Part shown: one piece after another, positions 1 through 7,842 of the stretch
How the letters are laid out: each line of letters begins with the position of its first letter
Position numbering within the stretch: position 1 is the stretch's first letter
From: Tepidibacter thalassicus DSM 15285
Lineage (GTDB): Bacteria; Bacillota; Clostridia; Peptostreptococcales; Peptostreptococcaceae
Assembly: GCF_900129915.1 (NCBI RefSeq)
Contig: NZ_FQXH01000006.1
Coordinates: 124,001-188,000, forward strand
DNA length: 64,000 nucleotides
Direction: 5' to 3'
Made by a program: the position numbers and the translations under genes
The notes under the pieces: model-generated
What the model saw: only the letters and a program-made list of their open reading frames with translations
The model's database searches: none
Told to the model about the DNA's origin: nothing

Positions 1-931
1 CAGAAAGTCTTCCTGTATAATTTTTTATATAAGCCGTAACTGCATGACTTATAGCAAGTGCTTTTGCTAATCTTTCTTCATTCTGAGGATACTTTAAATT
101 ATATGCAGCTATTGGAAGTATAGCTGTAAGACCATGATTTCCACTTCCATTAGAACTCATAACCGGCATATTAATCCCACTCATTCTTGCATCTGAAGCT
201 GCAGCTGTAAGCATCATAGCTTTATTAATTAAATCATCTGAAAATATGCCATCTTCTATAGCTTTTTTAATACCATATCCTACTCCTATTCCTATTTTAT
301 TCTCAAGAGCAACATTTGCAATTTCTTCATTCATTTTAATCCCTTCAAGCAAAAACTCTAAATCACTTAAATTCATATTCTCTATCTCTTCAATTAATTC
401 TTTTATTGTAATATTAGCTATTGGACTATCAACATGAACATATTCTGCATCTAAACTTATCTCTCCATTTAATAAAATTTCATCATTTTTTTCAAGATGA
501 ACAAAATTATCGTGTTTAATCATTATAACAGCTTTTGATGAATTCTTTTTTCCCCTTAAATTAACCTCAACATATACTTTTTCTTTTGTATTTACAGGTG
601 ATATTTTCACTATATTTTTATCCATAAATTCCTCAGCTAATTTTACATCTTCTTCTTTTAAAGCTTCTAAAACTTTAAGTCCTAATTCAGACTTTCCTCC
701 TATAAGCCCCATAGAAGCCGCTATTTTAAGACCTAATCTATTCGTTCCCGGTATTCCTACGCACATACCATTTTTATATACATTTGGACTTACAAATATA
801 TTACATTCTACTATTTCATCATTTAAAAGCTCTTTTGCTTTAGAGCATGCTAAAGCTACCGCAACAGGTTCTGTACATCCAAGTGCTGGTTTTACCTCTT
901 CTTTTAACATATCTATAATCACTTTTTTCAT
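1..931 (-). CDS. cdsB: L-cysteine desulfidase, UPF0597/CyuA family (3' end beyond window)
   Basis: This partial gene encodes about 310 residues from an ATG at 931, with the SD GGAGGGG just upstream, and it is still open at position 1. Family members are about 425 residues, so roughly 115 C-terminal residues lie outside. The family signatures are visible: GCTEP near residue 19, followed by a GIPGTNR motif, and SSNGSGNHG near residue 270. The family is an Fe-S-dependent desulfidase that splits L-cysteine into pyruvate, ammonia and sulfide in the cytosol. A sigma-54 promoter lies 42-58 bp upstream, and the sigma-54 activator gene sits immediately upstream on the same strand. In C. difficile the matching pair is called CdsB/CdsR, so cysteine-induced expression is inferred. 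The older name, serine dehydratase alpha family, is less specific. Confidence 0.88.
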   Translation of the reverse strand, partial: MKKVIIDMLKEEVKPALGCTEPVAVALACSKAKELLNDEIVECNIFVSPNVYKNGMCVGIPGTNRLGLKIAASMGLIGGKSELGLKVLEALKEEDVKLAEEFMDKNIVKISPVNTKEKVYVEVNLRGKKNSSKAVIMIKHDNFVHLEKNDEILLNGEISLDAEYVHVDSPIANITIKELIEEIENMNLSDLEFLLEGIKMNEEIANVALENKIGIGVGYGIKKAIEDGIFSDDLINKAMMLTAAASDARMSGINMPVMSSNGSGNHGLTAILPIAAYNLKYPQNEERLAKALAISHAVTAYIKNYTGRLS

Positions 932-972
932 TTTAAACCCCTCCAATTATATTTTTTGTCATAATTTGTATT

Positions 973-989
973 AGCATAAATTGTGCCAA
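973..989 (-). promoter_or_regulatory. Sigma-54 (-24/-12) promoter of the cysteine desulfidase gene
   Basis: Read on the minus strand the site is TTGGCACAATTTATGCT. The -24 half TTGGCAC is perfect and the -12 half ATGC differs from TTGC by one base, with correct spacing. It sits 42 bp before the ATG at 931. The gene immediately upstream encodes a sigma-54 activator, which fits. Confidence 0.8.
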
Positions 990-1050
990 AATTTAAAAAC
1001 CAGCTTTTTCAAACAATTCATTTTTTATTATTTAAAATTTTTATAAAAAA

Positions 1051-1104
1051 GTCTCAAAACAACAAAAAAAAGTCTCATTTTGAGATATTTTCTCAATTTG
1101 AGAC
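1051..1104 (-). terminator. Terminator of cdsR; palindromes may double as activator sites
   Basis: Directly after the cdsR stop codon, the minus strand reads GTCTCA-N2-TTGAGA, a short loop, TCTCAA-N2-TGAGAC, then eight T residues. This is a strong intrinsic terminator (1072-1104). Each half is itself an inverted repeat (TCTCA-N3-TGAGA), and another copy of the half-site GTCTCAAA lies at 1051-1058. They sit 60-130 bp upstream of the sigma-54 promoter, the usual place for enhancer sites, so a double role is inferred. Confidence 0.7.
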
Positions 1105-2873
1105 TAATGTATTTTATATTCTTTTATTTTTCTATATAATGTTGCTCTTGAAATCCCCAAAGCATATGCAGCTTTTTCTTTATCTTTTTTGTATTCCTTA
1201 AATTTTTCCAAAGCTTTAATTATTTCTCTTCTTTCCAAATCTTTAAGAGGTATTATTTCTTCCTCTTTACTAATAACTATTTTTTTAGTATCATCTTTTA
1301 ACTTCTGAGGCAAATCTTCATATTTTATAATATTAGAATTAGCCATATTTATACTATATTCTATGGCATTTTGAAGTTGCCTTACATTTCCCGGCCATGA
1401 ATAACTCAATATTTTTTCCATGGCTCTATCATCTATTCCATATACAGCTTTATTTAATTTCTTAGAATAATTAGCAATAATATTTTCCACCAACAAATAA
1501 ATATCTTCTTTTCTTTCTCTTAAAGGAGGAATATTTATAGGTATTACATTTAATCTATAATAAAGATCTTCTCTGAATTCTCCTTTTTCAACCATCTTTT
1601 CTAAATTCCTATTAGTAGCAGCTATTATCCTTACGTCTACTGATATATTTGTTTTTCCTCCTATTTTTTCTACTTCTCTTTCTTGCAAAACTCTCAACAA
1701 CTTGCCTTGAAGATGAAGACTCATATCCCCAATTTCATCTAAAAATATAGTTCCTTTATTGGCAAGCTCAAACTTTCCAAGTTTTCCTCCTTTTTTAGCT
1801 CCTGTAAAAGCACCTTCTTCGTATCCAAACAATTCACTCTCTAATAAATTATCCGGTATTGCTGCACAATTAATAGCTATAAAAGGTCCTTCGCATCTAT
1901 AACTATTATTATGTATCGCCCTTGCAAACAATTCTTTGCCAGTTCCACTTTCCCCTGTAATCAACACCGTAGATGATGATTTAGATGCAATTTGTGCTTC
2001 TTTCTTTACCTTCTCCATCAGTTTACTATTCCCTATTATATTATTAAATTTTATATTATAGTCTGTACCTGTTATTTCATTAAATTCCTTAATCGCAGAG
2101 TAATTATCTATAAAATCAAATACATAACCTTTTACTTCTCTATCTATAATTATAGGATTTATATTATAAATTCCCCTAAACGTATAACCTTCTTTTTTAT
2201 ATACAAAGCTTGTACTTTTATATCTTTTTTTTATTCCTTTAATATCTTCTATTTTTATAAAAGAAAATATATCAAATATATTTTCTTTTTCTATACTTCC
2301 TTTCAAATCAAATATTTTCTTAAACTTGTCATTATATTTATCTATATTTCCATACATATCTGTAGAAACAACAGCTTTATCCATATTATTCAAAAGAGTT
2401 TCAAGTCTTTTAGCTTCTATTTTAAGTTCATAAGATTTATTTTCTGCTTTTATTTTGCTCGATATAAGATCTGCCATTTTAGTTAAAAAATCCATAAGCT
2501 CCTTTTTATTTCTCACTATATTATCTCGTTGCTCTTTTGAAAAAGCTATAAGACCTATAACTCCATATATTTTATCATCCAATTTTATAGGACAACAAAC
2601 CTCTGCAAATTCTTTACAATCTTTTTTCCCCTTACACATTTGACATATTTTATCATTCCTTGGATTTTCAATTATAAAACTTTCTCCTGTATCTAAAGCA
2701 ATTTTAAATACAGAATATAAACTCACCTTTTCTCCTACTTTATCACTGTATTTTCCTGTACCTGCAATTCTAATTAAATTTTCATCAACTATTGTAACAT
2801 CTACATTTAATACAGAAGATATTACTTCTGCAATATTTTTTATATCCCTTTTTATCAATCTTGAGTTTATCAT
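1104..2873 (-). CDS. cdsR: Sigma-54-dependent transcriptional activator, CdsR-like
   Basis: A 589-residue enhancer-binding protein. The N-terminal part (1-135) looks like a GAF-like sensor and carries a cysteine cluster (C77, C80, C86, C93, C94). A PAS-like region follows (about 155-265). The AAA+ domain starts near 275, with Walker A GESGTGKE (307-314), the sigma-54-contacting loop GAFTGA (354-359) and Walker [12 protein letters not shown] Fis-type helix-turn-helix ([15 protein letters not shown]) ends the protein. It lies immediately upstream of the sigma-54 promoter of the cysteine desulfidase gene and probably activates it in response to cysteine or a related signal. Assignment to CdsR rests on this neighbourhood. 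Confidence 0.85.
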   Translation of the reverse strand: MINSRLIKRDIKNIAEVISSVLNVDVTIVDENLIRIAGTGKYSDKVGEKVSLYSVFKIALDTGESFIIENPRNDKICQMCKGKKDCKEFAEVCCPIKLDDKIYGVIGLIAFSKEQRDNIVRNKKELMDFLTKMADLISSKIKAENKSYELKIEAKRLETLLNNMDKAVVSTDMYGNIDKYNDKFKKIFDLKGSIEKENIFDIFSFIKIEDIKGIKKRYKSTSFVYKKEGYTFRGIYNINPIIIDREVKGYVFDFIDNYSAIKEFNEITGTDYNIKFNNIIGNSKLMEKVKKEAQIASKSSSTVLITGESGTGKELFARAIHNNSYRCEGPFIAINCAAIPDNLLESELFGYEEGAFTGAKKGGKLGKFELANKGTIFLDEIGDMSLHLQGKLLRVLQEREVEKIGGKTNISVDVRIIAATNRNLEKMVEKGEFREDLYYRLNVIPINIPPLRERKEDIYLLVENIIANYSKKLNKAVYGIDDRAMEKILSYSWPGNVRQLQNAIEYSINMANSNIIKYEDLPQKLKDDTKKIVISKEEEIIPLKDLERREIIKALEKFKEYKKDKEKAAYALGISRATLYRKIKEYKIH

Positions 2874-2874
2874 T

Positions 2875-3018
2875 TTACAATCTATCCTTTATATTTAATT
2901 GCATCAATATATTTTTAATATCTTTTAATAATACTATTACTTTATTTATAGAATATTGTATAGAAATAAGTATAATTATCAATATTATCCAAACTACAAA
3001 ATTATAATGTATTATCAT
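2875..3018 (-). CDS. Small membrane peptide (47 aa) upstream of cdsR
   Basis: A short open frame starts with ATG at 3018, seven bases after a strong SD (AAAGGAG), and its stop codon ends one base before the cdsR ATG. The product begins MIIHYNF, then has one hydrophobic helix (about residues 8-25, rich in I/L/V) and a short amphipathic basic tail. I do not recognise the family. The good ribosome site and close coupling to cdsR suggest it is real and co-transcribed. A role as a membrane partner or modulator of the regulator is only a guess. Confidence 0.55.
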   Translation of the reverse strand: MIIHYNFVVWIILIIILISIQYSINKVIVLLKDIKNILMQLNIKDRL

Positions 3019-3041
3019 TTTTACCACTCCTTTCATTAGAA

Positions 3042-3064
3042 AAAAGACTAGGCTTACCTAGTCT
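3042..3064 (-). terminator. Intrinsic terminator after the methyltransferase-like gene
   Basis: On the minus strand a 10-bp perfect stem (AAAGACTAGG / CCTAGTCTTT) with a TAAG loop is followed by a run of T. It abuts the stop codon at 3065. Confidence 0.85.
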
Positions 3065-3643
3065 TTAATCCACTTTAATTCCTATATAAATATACTTTTC
3101 CTTATCAATTTCTCTAAAACTTCCATAAAACCCATTCTTATCAAATATATCCAAAACTTCTTCCGGATGATAAAATTTCCCATTACACCCTCTGATTTTA
3201 TTCTGGAATACTTTAAACTTAGTCAATAAATTATTAGGATTTTTATCTTCTATTATCACTTTTCCCTTGTATTTTAAAACTCTATAAATCTCTTTTAATA
3301 CTCTCTTTTCATTTTCAAAACAATTAAAATAATTTAAAAATATCACCTTATCAAAGTATTTATCTTTAAAAGGCATATATTCAACCGATCCCTTTATTAT
3401 ATTACAGTTTTCATTGTTGAGTATAGCAGAAGTAGTGCAATAATCTTCATTTTCTAAAATAATAACATCTACTCCCATTTTCTTTAAATATTTTCCGTAA
3501 TTAGAAATATCACCTAAAAGCAAAACCTTCTCCCCAATAGAGCAGTTTATGGTATCCAAAAAATTATATATATTGTTTTCCTTTTTGCTCGGACAAATAC
3601 TACCTCTTATATAATATGATTCCTCTAAGCATATCCTTTCCAA
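3065..3643 (-). CDS. Class I SAM-dependent methyltransferase-like protein
   Basis: The 192-residue product resembles the Methyltransf_11 fold: a first strand near residue 39 (EKVLLLGDI), an acidic strand-2 end (VIILENED), a GSVEYMPF stretch like motif III, and FDKVIFLN followed by KEIYRVLKYKGKVIIED, typical of motif IV and post-motif regions. Motif I lacks the usual GxGxG (GDISNYG instead), so SAM binding may be altered or lost. The start is TTG at 3643, about eight bases after AAGGTG; no in-frame ATG is better placed. It follows ssb on the same strand with an 81-bp gap. Substrate unknown. Confidence 0.6.
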   Translation of the reverse strand: MERICLEESYYIRGSICPSKKENNIYNFLDTINCSIGEKVLLLGDISNYGKYLKKMGVDVIILENEDYCTTSAILNNENCNIIKGSVEYMPFKDKYFDKVIFLNYFNCFENEKRVLKEIYRVLKYKGKVIIEDKNPNNLLTKFKVFQNKIRGCNGKFYHPEEVLDIFDKNGFYGSFREIDKEKYIYIGIKVD

Positions 3644-3724
3644 GAGAATTCACCTTCTGTCTTTTCTTTAGTTATTACTTATCTATTATAATAAATATAA
3701 TTCCATTATTCAATAGAAATAGTT

Positions 3725-4360
3725 CTACTTAGAATTATTTTCAGATAGCTTTTTCATTTTTGATACCGATACTTCATAGGCAACCTTTTTATCCACTTTA
3801 CCATTATCTAATTTTTTTTCATATTCTCTACTTTGTATTCTTCCCCATATTTGAACTCTATCTCCTATATTAAGATTTTTAGAAAACTTAGCATTTCTTC
3901 CCCACGCTATTGAAGGTATATAATCAGATTTATTATAAGACCTATTTACAGCTAAAAGCAAATCAGTTATTTCTCTTCCCAGTGGTGTTTTCCTATAAAC
4001 AGGGTTTTTACATATATATCCATCTAAAAATATATTATTCGGATCTTTTTTTCCTTCTTCAAATTCTACTAATTCTCTCGCAAATACCGTTAATATCAAT
4101 CTGTTTTTTCCATTTACCGATTTATTATATGATCTTAATTGTCCCAAAATACCTATCTTTTTCCCTACATACAACTCAAAATCTTCAAGCAATCTTTCCG
4201 ATATAGTAACAGGAAGTATATCTTCTGATTCACTCAATCTTTTTATTTTTATTCTAGTATTGTAAAATTTTTCTCCAAATATTTCATGACTAAAATTTAA
4301 ATCTTCTATAATTTCTCCTAATAAATTCACAACATTTGTATCTTCTTTTATATTAATCAT
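3725..4360 (-). CDS. Single-stranded DNA-binding protein with two OB folds
   Basis: The 211-residue protein appears to be a tandem duplication of the SSB OB fold. Repeat 1 covers about residues 1-105 (VNLLGEIIEDLNF ... ILTVFARELVEF) and repeat 2 about 110-205 (FLDGYICKNPVYRKTPLGREITDLLLAV ... IWGRIQSREYEKK). The second is closest to ordinary SSB; canonical bacterial SSB has one OB fold per chain plus an acidic tail, which is missing here. An upstream in-frame ATG at 4375 exists, but the codons after it form the SD GGAGGGAG, so the ATG at 4360 is preferred. It may be an accessory SSB; the main ssb would be elsewhere. Confidence 0.75.
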   Translation of the reverse strand: MINIKEDTNVVNLLGEIIEDLNFSHEIFGEKFYNTRIKIKRLSESEDILPVTISERLLEDFELYVGKKIGILGQLRSYNKSVNGKNRLILTVFARELVEFEEGKKDPNNIFLDGYICKNPVYRKTPLGREITDLLLAVNRSYNKSDYIPSIAWGRNAKFSKNLNIGDRVQIWGRIQSREYEKKLDNGKVDKKVAYEVSVSKMKKLSENNSK

Positions 4361-4456
4361 CTCTACTCCCTCCATGTTCTTATGTATTATCTATATAAAT
4401 ATATTTTTAAGAAAGTATTTTTATTCAAAAATTTTTATAATATTTTAAAACTAAAA

Positions 4457-4490
4457 CAAAAAACTACCAACTCTTAAGTTGGCAGTTTTT
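4457..4490 (-). terminator. Terminator of the prd operon (after the TSUP gene)
   Basis: On the minus strand, ACTGCCAACT and AGTTGGTAGT pair around a short TAAG loop, and six T follow. It lies just after the TSUP stop codon at 4501 and closes the eight-gene transcription unit. Confidence 0.85.
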
Positions 4491-4500
4491 CATTTCTATA

Positions 4501-5493
4501 CTATTCATCTGCTGGCTTCGATGGCATTTCCTTATTTTTAGATGCTACTCTAAGCATTGTAGTTGAAGTATAAAATATAACTACTATAACTAGCCATTTT
4601 AATATTTTTAAAGGTAAAGAACGAACCAAATAAGCTGCTATAATAACACCTATTACACCACCTATTGTTATACCCATAGAAGCTCTTCTATCATAAGCTC
4701 CTTCTTTAACAAACTTAACAGAAGCAACAGGCATTAAAAATGCACAAGAACCCATCATTATAGGAAAAGCAACTCTTGGAGACATTCCCAAGAAATAAAC
4801 AAGTGCCATACAAGGTGCATAAAGTCCTATTCCAGCAGTCATTAAAGCCCCCAATATAAAGTTAGCAATTACTGCTACTATAAGTTTTAAACCATTAACA
4901 CCAATAGGAACTCCTAACATTTTTGTAACTTCTTTTCCATCAACAGTTTGTTTTACTTCCATAGTTTTATAAATTAAATTATTTTTAACTCCATCAAATG
5001 CTTGTGATAACGTTTCTCCTCCTCCTGGCATCCATTTCATTTCTCCTGCAAGCATTAAAAATGCAGTAATAAACAATGCCACTCCCATAGCAATTTGAAC
5101 TTTTCTTTCTGGAAGTTTTGAAACTATTCCTGCTCCAACCCAAGCTCCAATCGTTGCAGCCGCAAGCATAGCTATCAACGAAACAGGATCCACTTGTATA
5201 ACTGTCATAAATATAAATGCTTCAAGCACAACAGGTATTGTACAAGATACATTAAGTGTTCCAGGAATTACTCTGTCTTTAGTTTGCTTAAAGGCTCTAA
5301 GTAATGCTGTAGTAGGTGCAAAAGAACCTATTCCCAAAGTATCAAAAAAATTAGTTATAAATCCAATAGCAGTAACTTTTCCCCAAGTATTGTGTTTTTC
5401 TAGATTATTTTTATTTTTCATAAAGTCTTTTATGAATACAACAGCAAACCAAATCGTCAATAAACCCAAAACACTTAAAACCAGTTTAATCAT
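4501..5493 (-). CDS. TSUP (TauE/SafE) family membrane permease, last gene of prd operon
   Basis: A 330-residue integral membrane protein with about eight hydrophobic segments in two repeated halves. The typical TSUP glycine-rich N-terminal stretch (TAIGFITNFFDTLGIGSFAP) and a second-half equivalent (LGALMTAGIGLYAPCMALV) are visible. TSUP proteins move small organic acids and sulfur-containing anions. It is 34 bp downstream of the proline racemase gene and shares its terminator, so it is probably co-induced by proline. Export of 5-aminovalerate or import of a proline-pathway compound is an inference from position; a sulfur or sulfonate substrate remains possible. Confidence 0.8.
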   Translation of the reverse strand: MIKLVLSVLGLLTIWFAVVFIKDFMKNKNNLEKHNTWGKVTAIGFITNFFDTLGIGSFAPTTALLRAFKQTKDRVIPGTLNVSCTIPVVLEAFIFMTVIQVDPVSLIAMLAAATIGAWVGAGIVSKLPERKVQIAMGVALFITAFLMLAGEMKWMPGGGETLSQAFDGVKNNLIYKTMEVKQTVDGKEVTKMLGVPIGVNGLKLIVAVIANFILGALMTAGIGLYAPCMALVYFLGMSPRVAFPIMMGSCAFLMPVASVKFVKEGAYDRRASMGITIGGVIGVIIAAYLVRSLPLKILKWLVIVVIFYTSTTMLRVASKNKEMPSKPADE

Positions 5494-5527
5494 AGTTTAC
5501 ATCCTCCTTTTTAAATTTTAATTAATT

Positions 5528-6535
5528 TTACTTTAATATAAATCCATACTTTAACGGATCATCAGGATCTATTACAAAGTGATTAAATCCTGTTATATAA
5601 GCTGCTCCCGTTATTTCTGGAGTTATAGTTTTATACCCTCCAAGCTCACCAGTTCCAACTACTCTGCCTTTAAACAACGTTCCTAAAATACTCTCATAAA
5701 CAAATAATTCTCCTTCTTTCAATTCTCCTTTAGAATACAATGTCGCTAATTTCGCACTAGTTCCCGTACCACAAGGAGATCTATCTACTTGCCCTTGACC
5801 AAATACAACTACATTTTTATAATTAGCTTCAGGATGAGTTGGTTCATCGTATATTTCTACTAAATCAACTGTTTTTATATGATTTAATGTAGGATGCTTT
5901 ATCTCAACAGTTTCATTTATTATATCTCTTATTTTAAGTCCTAATTCAGTTAATTTTTTAGCATTTTTAGGTTCAACTTTAACTCCTAATTGTTTAGCAT
6001 CGACTATCGCAAAAAAACTTCCCCCAAATGATATATCAAATGTTATTTTTCCTACTTCAGGCACTTCTATTTCTATATCTTTTTTATAGTGAAAAGCTGG
6101 AACATTTATTATTGATACTTCTTTAACTTTTCCATTTTCTACTCTTGCCTTAGCTCTAACTATCCCTGCTGGAGTATCCATAGTAACTTCTGTAATAGGT
6201 TCTTTTACTTCAACCATTCCTGTTTCAACTGCTACAGTTACAGCACCTATTGAGCCATGGCCACACATATTTAAATATCCTCCACCATCCATAAATATTA
6301 TTCCAAAATCCGCTTCTTCATTAACCGGAGCTGTAATAATTGAACCAAACATGTCATTATGTCCTCTAGGCTCAAGCATTACTGATGTTCTCAAATTATC
6401 CATATTCTTTTCTAAATACTCTTTTTTTTCAGCCATAGTTTTCCCAGGAATATTTGGTACTCCACCTACAATTATTCTTGTAGGTTCTCCCATAGTATGA
6501 GAGTCAACTGCATGAATACTTTTTATAACTTTCAT
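5528..6535 (-). CDS. prdF: Proline racemase
   Basis: The 335-residue cytosolic enzyme interconverts L- and D-proline by a cofactor-free two-base mechanism; D-proline is the substrate of the reductase encoded upstream. Both catalytic cysteines are present: C91 in NMCGHGSIG and C255 in DRSPCGTGTSAK. Length and the opening AVDSHTMGEPTR match the proline racemase family rather than hydroxyproline epimerases. It starts one base after the prdE stop codon and is followed by the TSUP gene, so it is part of the prd transcript. Confidence 0.95.
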   Translation of the reverse strand: MKVIKSIHAVDSHTMGEPTRIIVGGVPNIPGKTMAEKKEYLEKNMDNLRTSVMLEPRGHNDMFGSIITAPVNEEADFGIIFMDGGGYLNMCGHGSIGAVTVAVETGMVEVKEPITEVTMDTPAGIVRAKARVENGKVKEVSIINVPAFHYKKDIEIEVPEVGKITFDISFGGSFFAIVDAKQLGVKVEPKNAKKLTELGLKIRDIINETVEIKHPTLNHIKTVDLVEIYDEPTHPEANYKNVVVFGQGQVDRSPCGTGTSAKLATLYSKGELKEGELFVYESILGTLFKGRVVGTGELGGYKTITPEITGAAYITGFNHFVIDPDDPLKYGFILK

Positions 6536-6536
6536 A

Positions 6537-7007
6537 TTATTTCTCCCCTCTTCTCATTTTTAACTTTAAAAATGCAAGTGCTTTCTTAGCATCTAATTTA
6601 TTTACAGTATTTTCTCCAACAACTTGCGTTTCTACCCCTTCTTTAGATTTATTAAAATCAACTATTGTATCCATATACTTATTTGTAACTACAAACTTAG
6701 CTTGAGTTCCTATAAAACTAAGTCCAACTACAGGAATTCCTCTTTTTCCTATCTCCTCTATAGTATTTGCATAATCCACATGAGAATTTCCCCAACCGTC
6801 AACCGATATTATAACACCATCAGCTCTCATTGCTTCTACCCAAGCTGCTGCTCTTTGCCCTACAAAATACTTTTCCTTATTATCTTGAGGTGTACCTACT
6901 ACCATAACCCCTAAAAGATCTATATCTTTATCATTACTCACTACATCAAGTAATGGATCTCTAAAGTGATGAAGGGTAGTCTCTTTAGTTGATGGTCCTA
7001 TTCCCAT
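6537..7007 (-). CDS. prdE: Proline reductase-associated protein PrdE (paralogue of the C-terminal, pyruvoyl half of PrdA)
   Basis: This 156-residue protein starts MGIGPSTKET and aligns by eye with PrdA from CIGPASKET onward, including LVGVVFVGSPQ-like (LLGVMVVGTPQ), MRADGVIISVDGWGNSHVD and NKSKEGVE segments. In PrdA the residue before IGP is the cysteine that becomes the pyruvoyl group; here it is the start Met-Gly, so no pyruvoyl can form. SD GGTGG precedes the ATG at 7007, and only 12 bp separate it from the prdD stop codon. Its role is unknown; stoichiometric partnership with PrdD in or around the reductase complex is plausible. Confidence 0.88.
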   Translation of the reverse strand: MGIGPSTKETTLHHFRDPLLDVVSNDKDIDLLGVMVVGTPQDNKEKYFVGQRAAAWVEAMRADGVIISVDGWGNSHVDYANTIEEIGKRGIPVVGLSFIGTQAKFVVTNKYMDTIVDFNKSKEGVETQVVGENTVNKLDAKKALAFLKLKMRRGEK

Positions 7008-7019
7008 AAAATCACCACC

Positions 7020-7790
7020 TTACGTCATAGCTCTTAACGCACCATCTCTATATTCATTAGGAGATATTATCATAGGAACGTTTTTTATATCTATAATAGA
7101 TATTCCACCATTTAACCCACTTGGTTCATCAGAAAAAAGTTGGTTATCATACATTGCTCCTTGACCAGCTATTTGTTTTATTATCAAAACCTTTTTACAA
7201 TTTGGTCTCATTTTATCAAAAAACTCATGAGATTCAGTAGCGTCCCTTCCATCCATCTGTTTTAAAACATTCCTAAAATTCTGTATAAATTTATCACATG
7301 CTCTAAATGCAGCTAAAGGAAGTTTTCTTTCAAATGGCTGATTCCCCTTTAAAACTACATCAAAATGAATTATATAATCATTCTCTGAAGGTGTTCCAGG
7401 CATACCAAATTTCAACTTATCCTTGAGTATTCCTTCCGAAGATCCAAATTCATGCATTTGCCTTCCATCTTCATCTACACCAGTTAGCATAACATAAACT
7501 CCAGTTAAAGTATGAGTTATACCTTCTCCTATTCTACCCAACACCTTAGTAGATATAGGTATAATATCCATAATAGTATTTACATATTTGTCGTACTGTC
7601 CAGGAGATATAATATCTATTTTTATATCTGATATTAATTCATCTTCTTCAATTAGAAAGTTTGATATTTCTTTGTCAACCACAAGCACACCATTACTAAA
7701 TTTATTTACATCTCCAAATTTCACTTTATCTACATGAAAAGATTTTATAACTAACCTTCTCAATATTCTTTCTTTATCCATAATTATCAC
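7020..7790 (-). CDS. prdD: Proline reductase-associated protein PrdD (paralogue of the middle part of PrdA)
   Basis: The 256-residue product matches PrdA from about residue 170 to 413: FHVDKVKF, DIISPGQYDKYVNTIMDIIPI, GEGITHTLTGVYVMLTG, FGSSEGIL and IAGQGAMYDN all have clear PrdA counterparts. It ends ...GALRAMT, where PrdA reads ...GGIHALT before its pyruvoyl cysteine. The first ATG (7790) and a second three codons later (MDKERI) are both possible; the second is closer to SD AAGGTG. It follows prdB after a 52-bp gap containing a hairpin. Function is unknown, but it is conserved in prd operons. Confidence 0.88.
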   Translation of the reverse strand: MIIMDKERILRRLVIKSFHVDKVKFGDVNKFSNGVLVVDKEISNFLIEEDELISDIKIDIISPGQYDKYVNTIMDIIPISTKVLGRIGEGITHTLTGVYVMLTGVDEDGRQMHEFGSSEGILKDKLKFGMPGTPSENDYIIHFDVVLKGNQPFERKLPLAAFRACDKFIQNFRNVLKQMDGRDATESHEFFDKMRPNCKKVLIIKQIAGQGAMYDNQLFSDEPSGLNGGISIIDIKNVPMIISPNEYRDGALRAMT

Positions 7791-7810
7791 CTTTTAAGGT
7801 ATTTATTTAA

Positions 7811-7836
7811 AACTTCCCCCTAAACAGGAGGAAGTT
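7811..7836 (-). other. Intercistronic hairpin between prdB and prdD
   Basis: A 10-bp stem (AACTTCCTCC / GGGGGAAGTT, one G-U pair) with a six-base loop lies just after the prdB stop codon. The following TTTTAAATAAA is not a clean U-run. It could be a weak terminator or mRNA stabiliser that lowers prdDEF expression relative to prdCAB. Confidence 0.55.
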
Positions 7837-7842
7837 ATTTTG

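Noticed and set aside
1992-2486. 164-codon plus-strand open frame opposite the cdsR gene
   Set aside because: Low-complexity F/Y/I/K product from AT-rich antisense of a well-supported gene; no SD.
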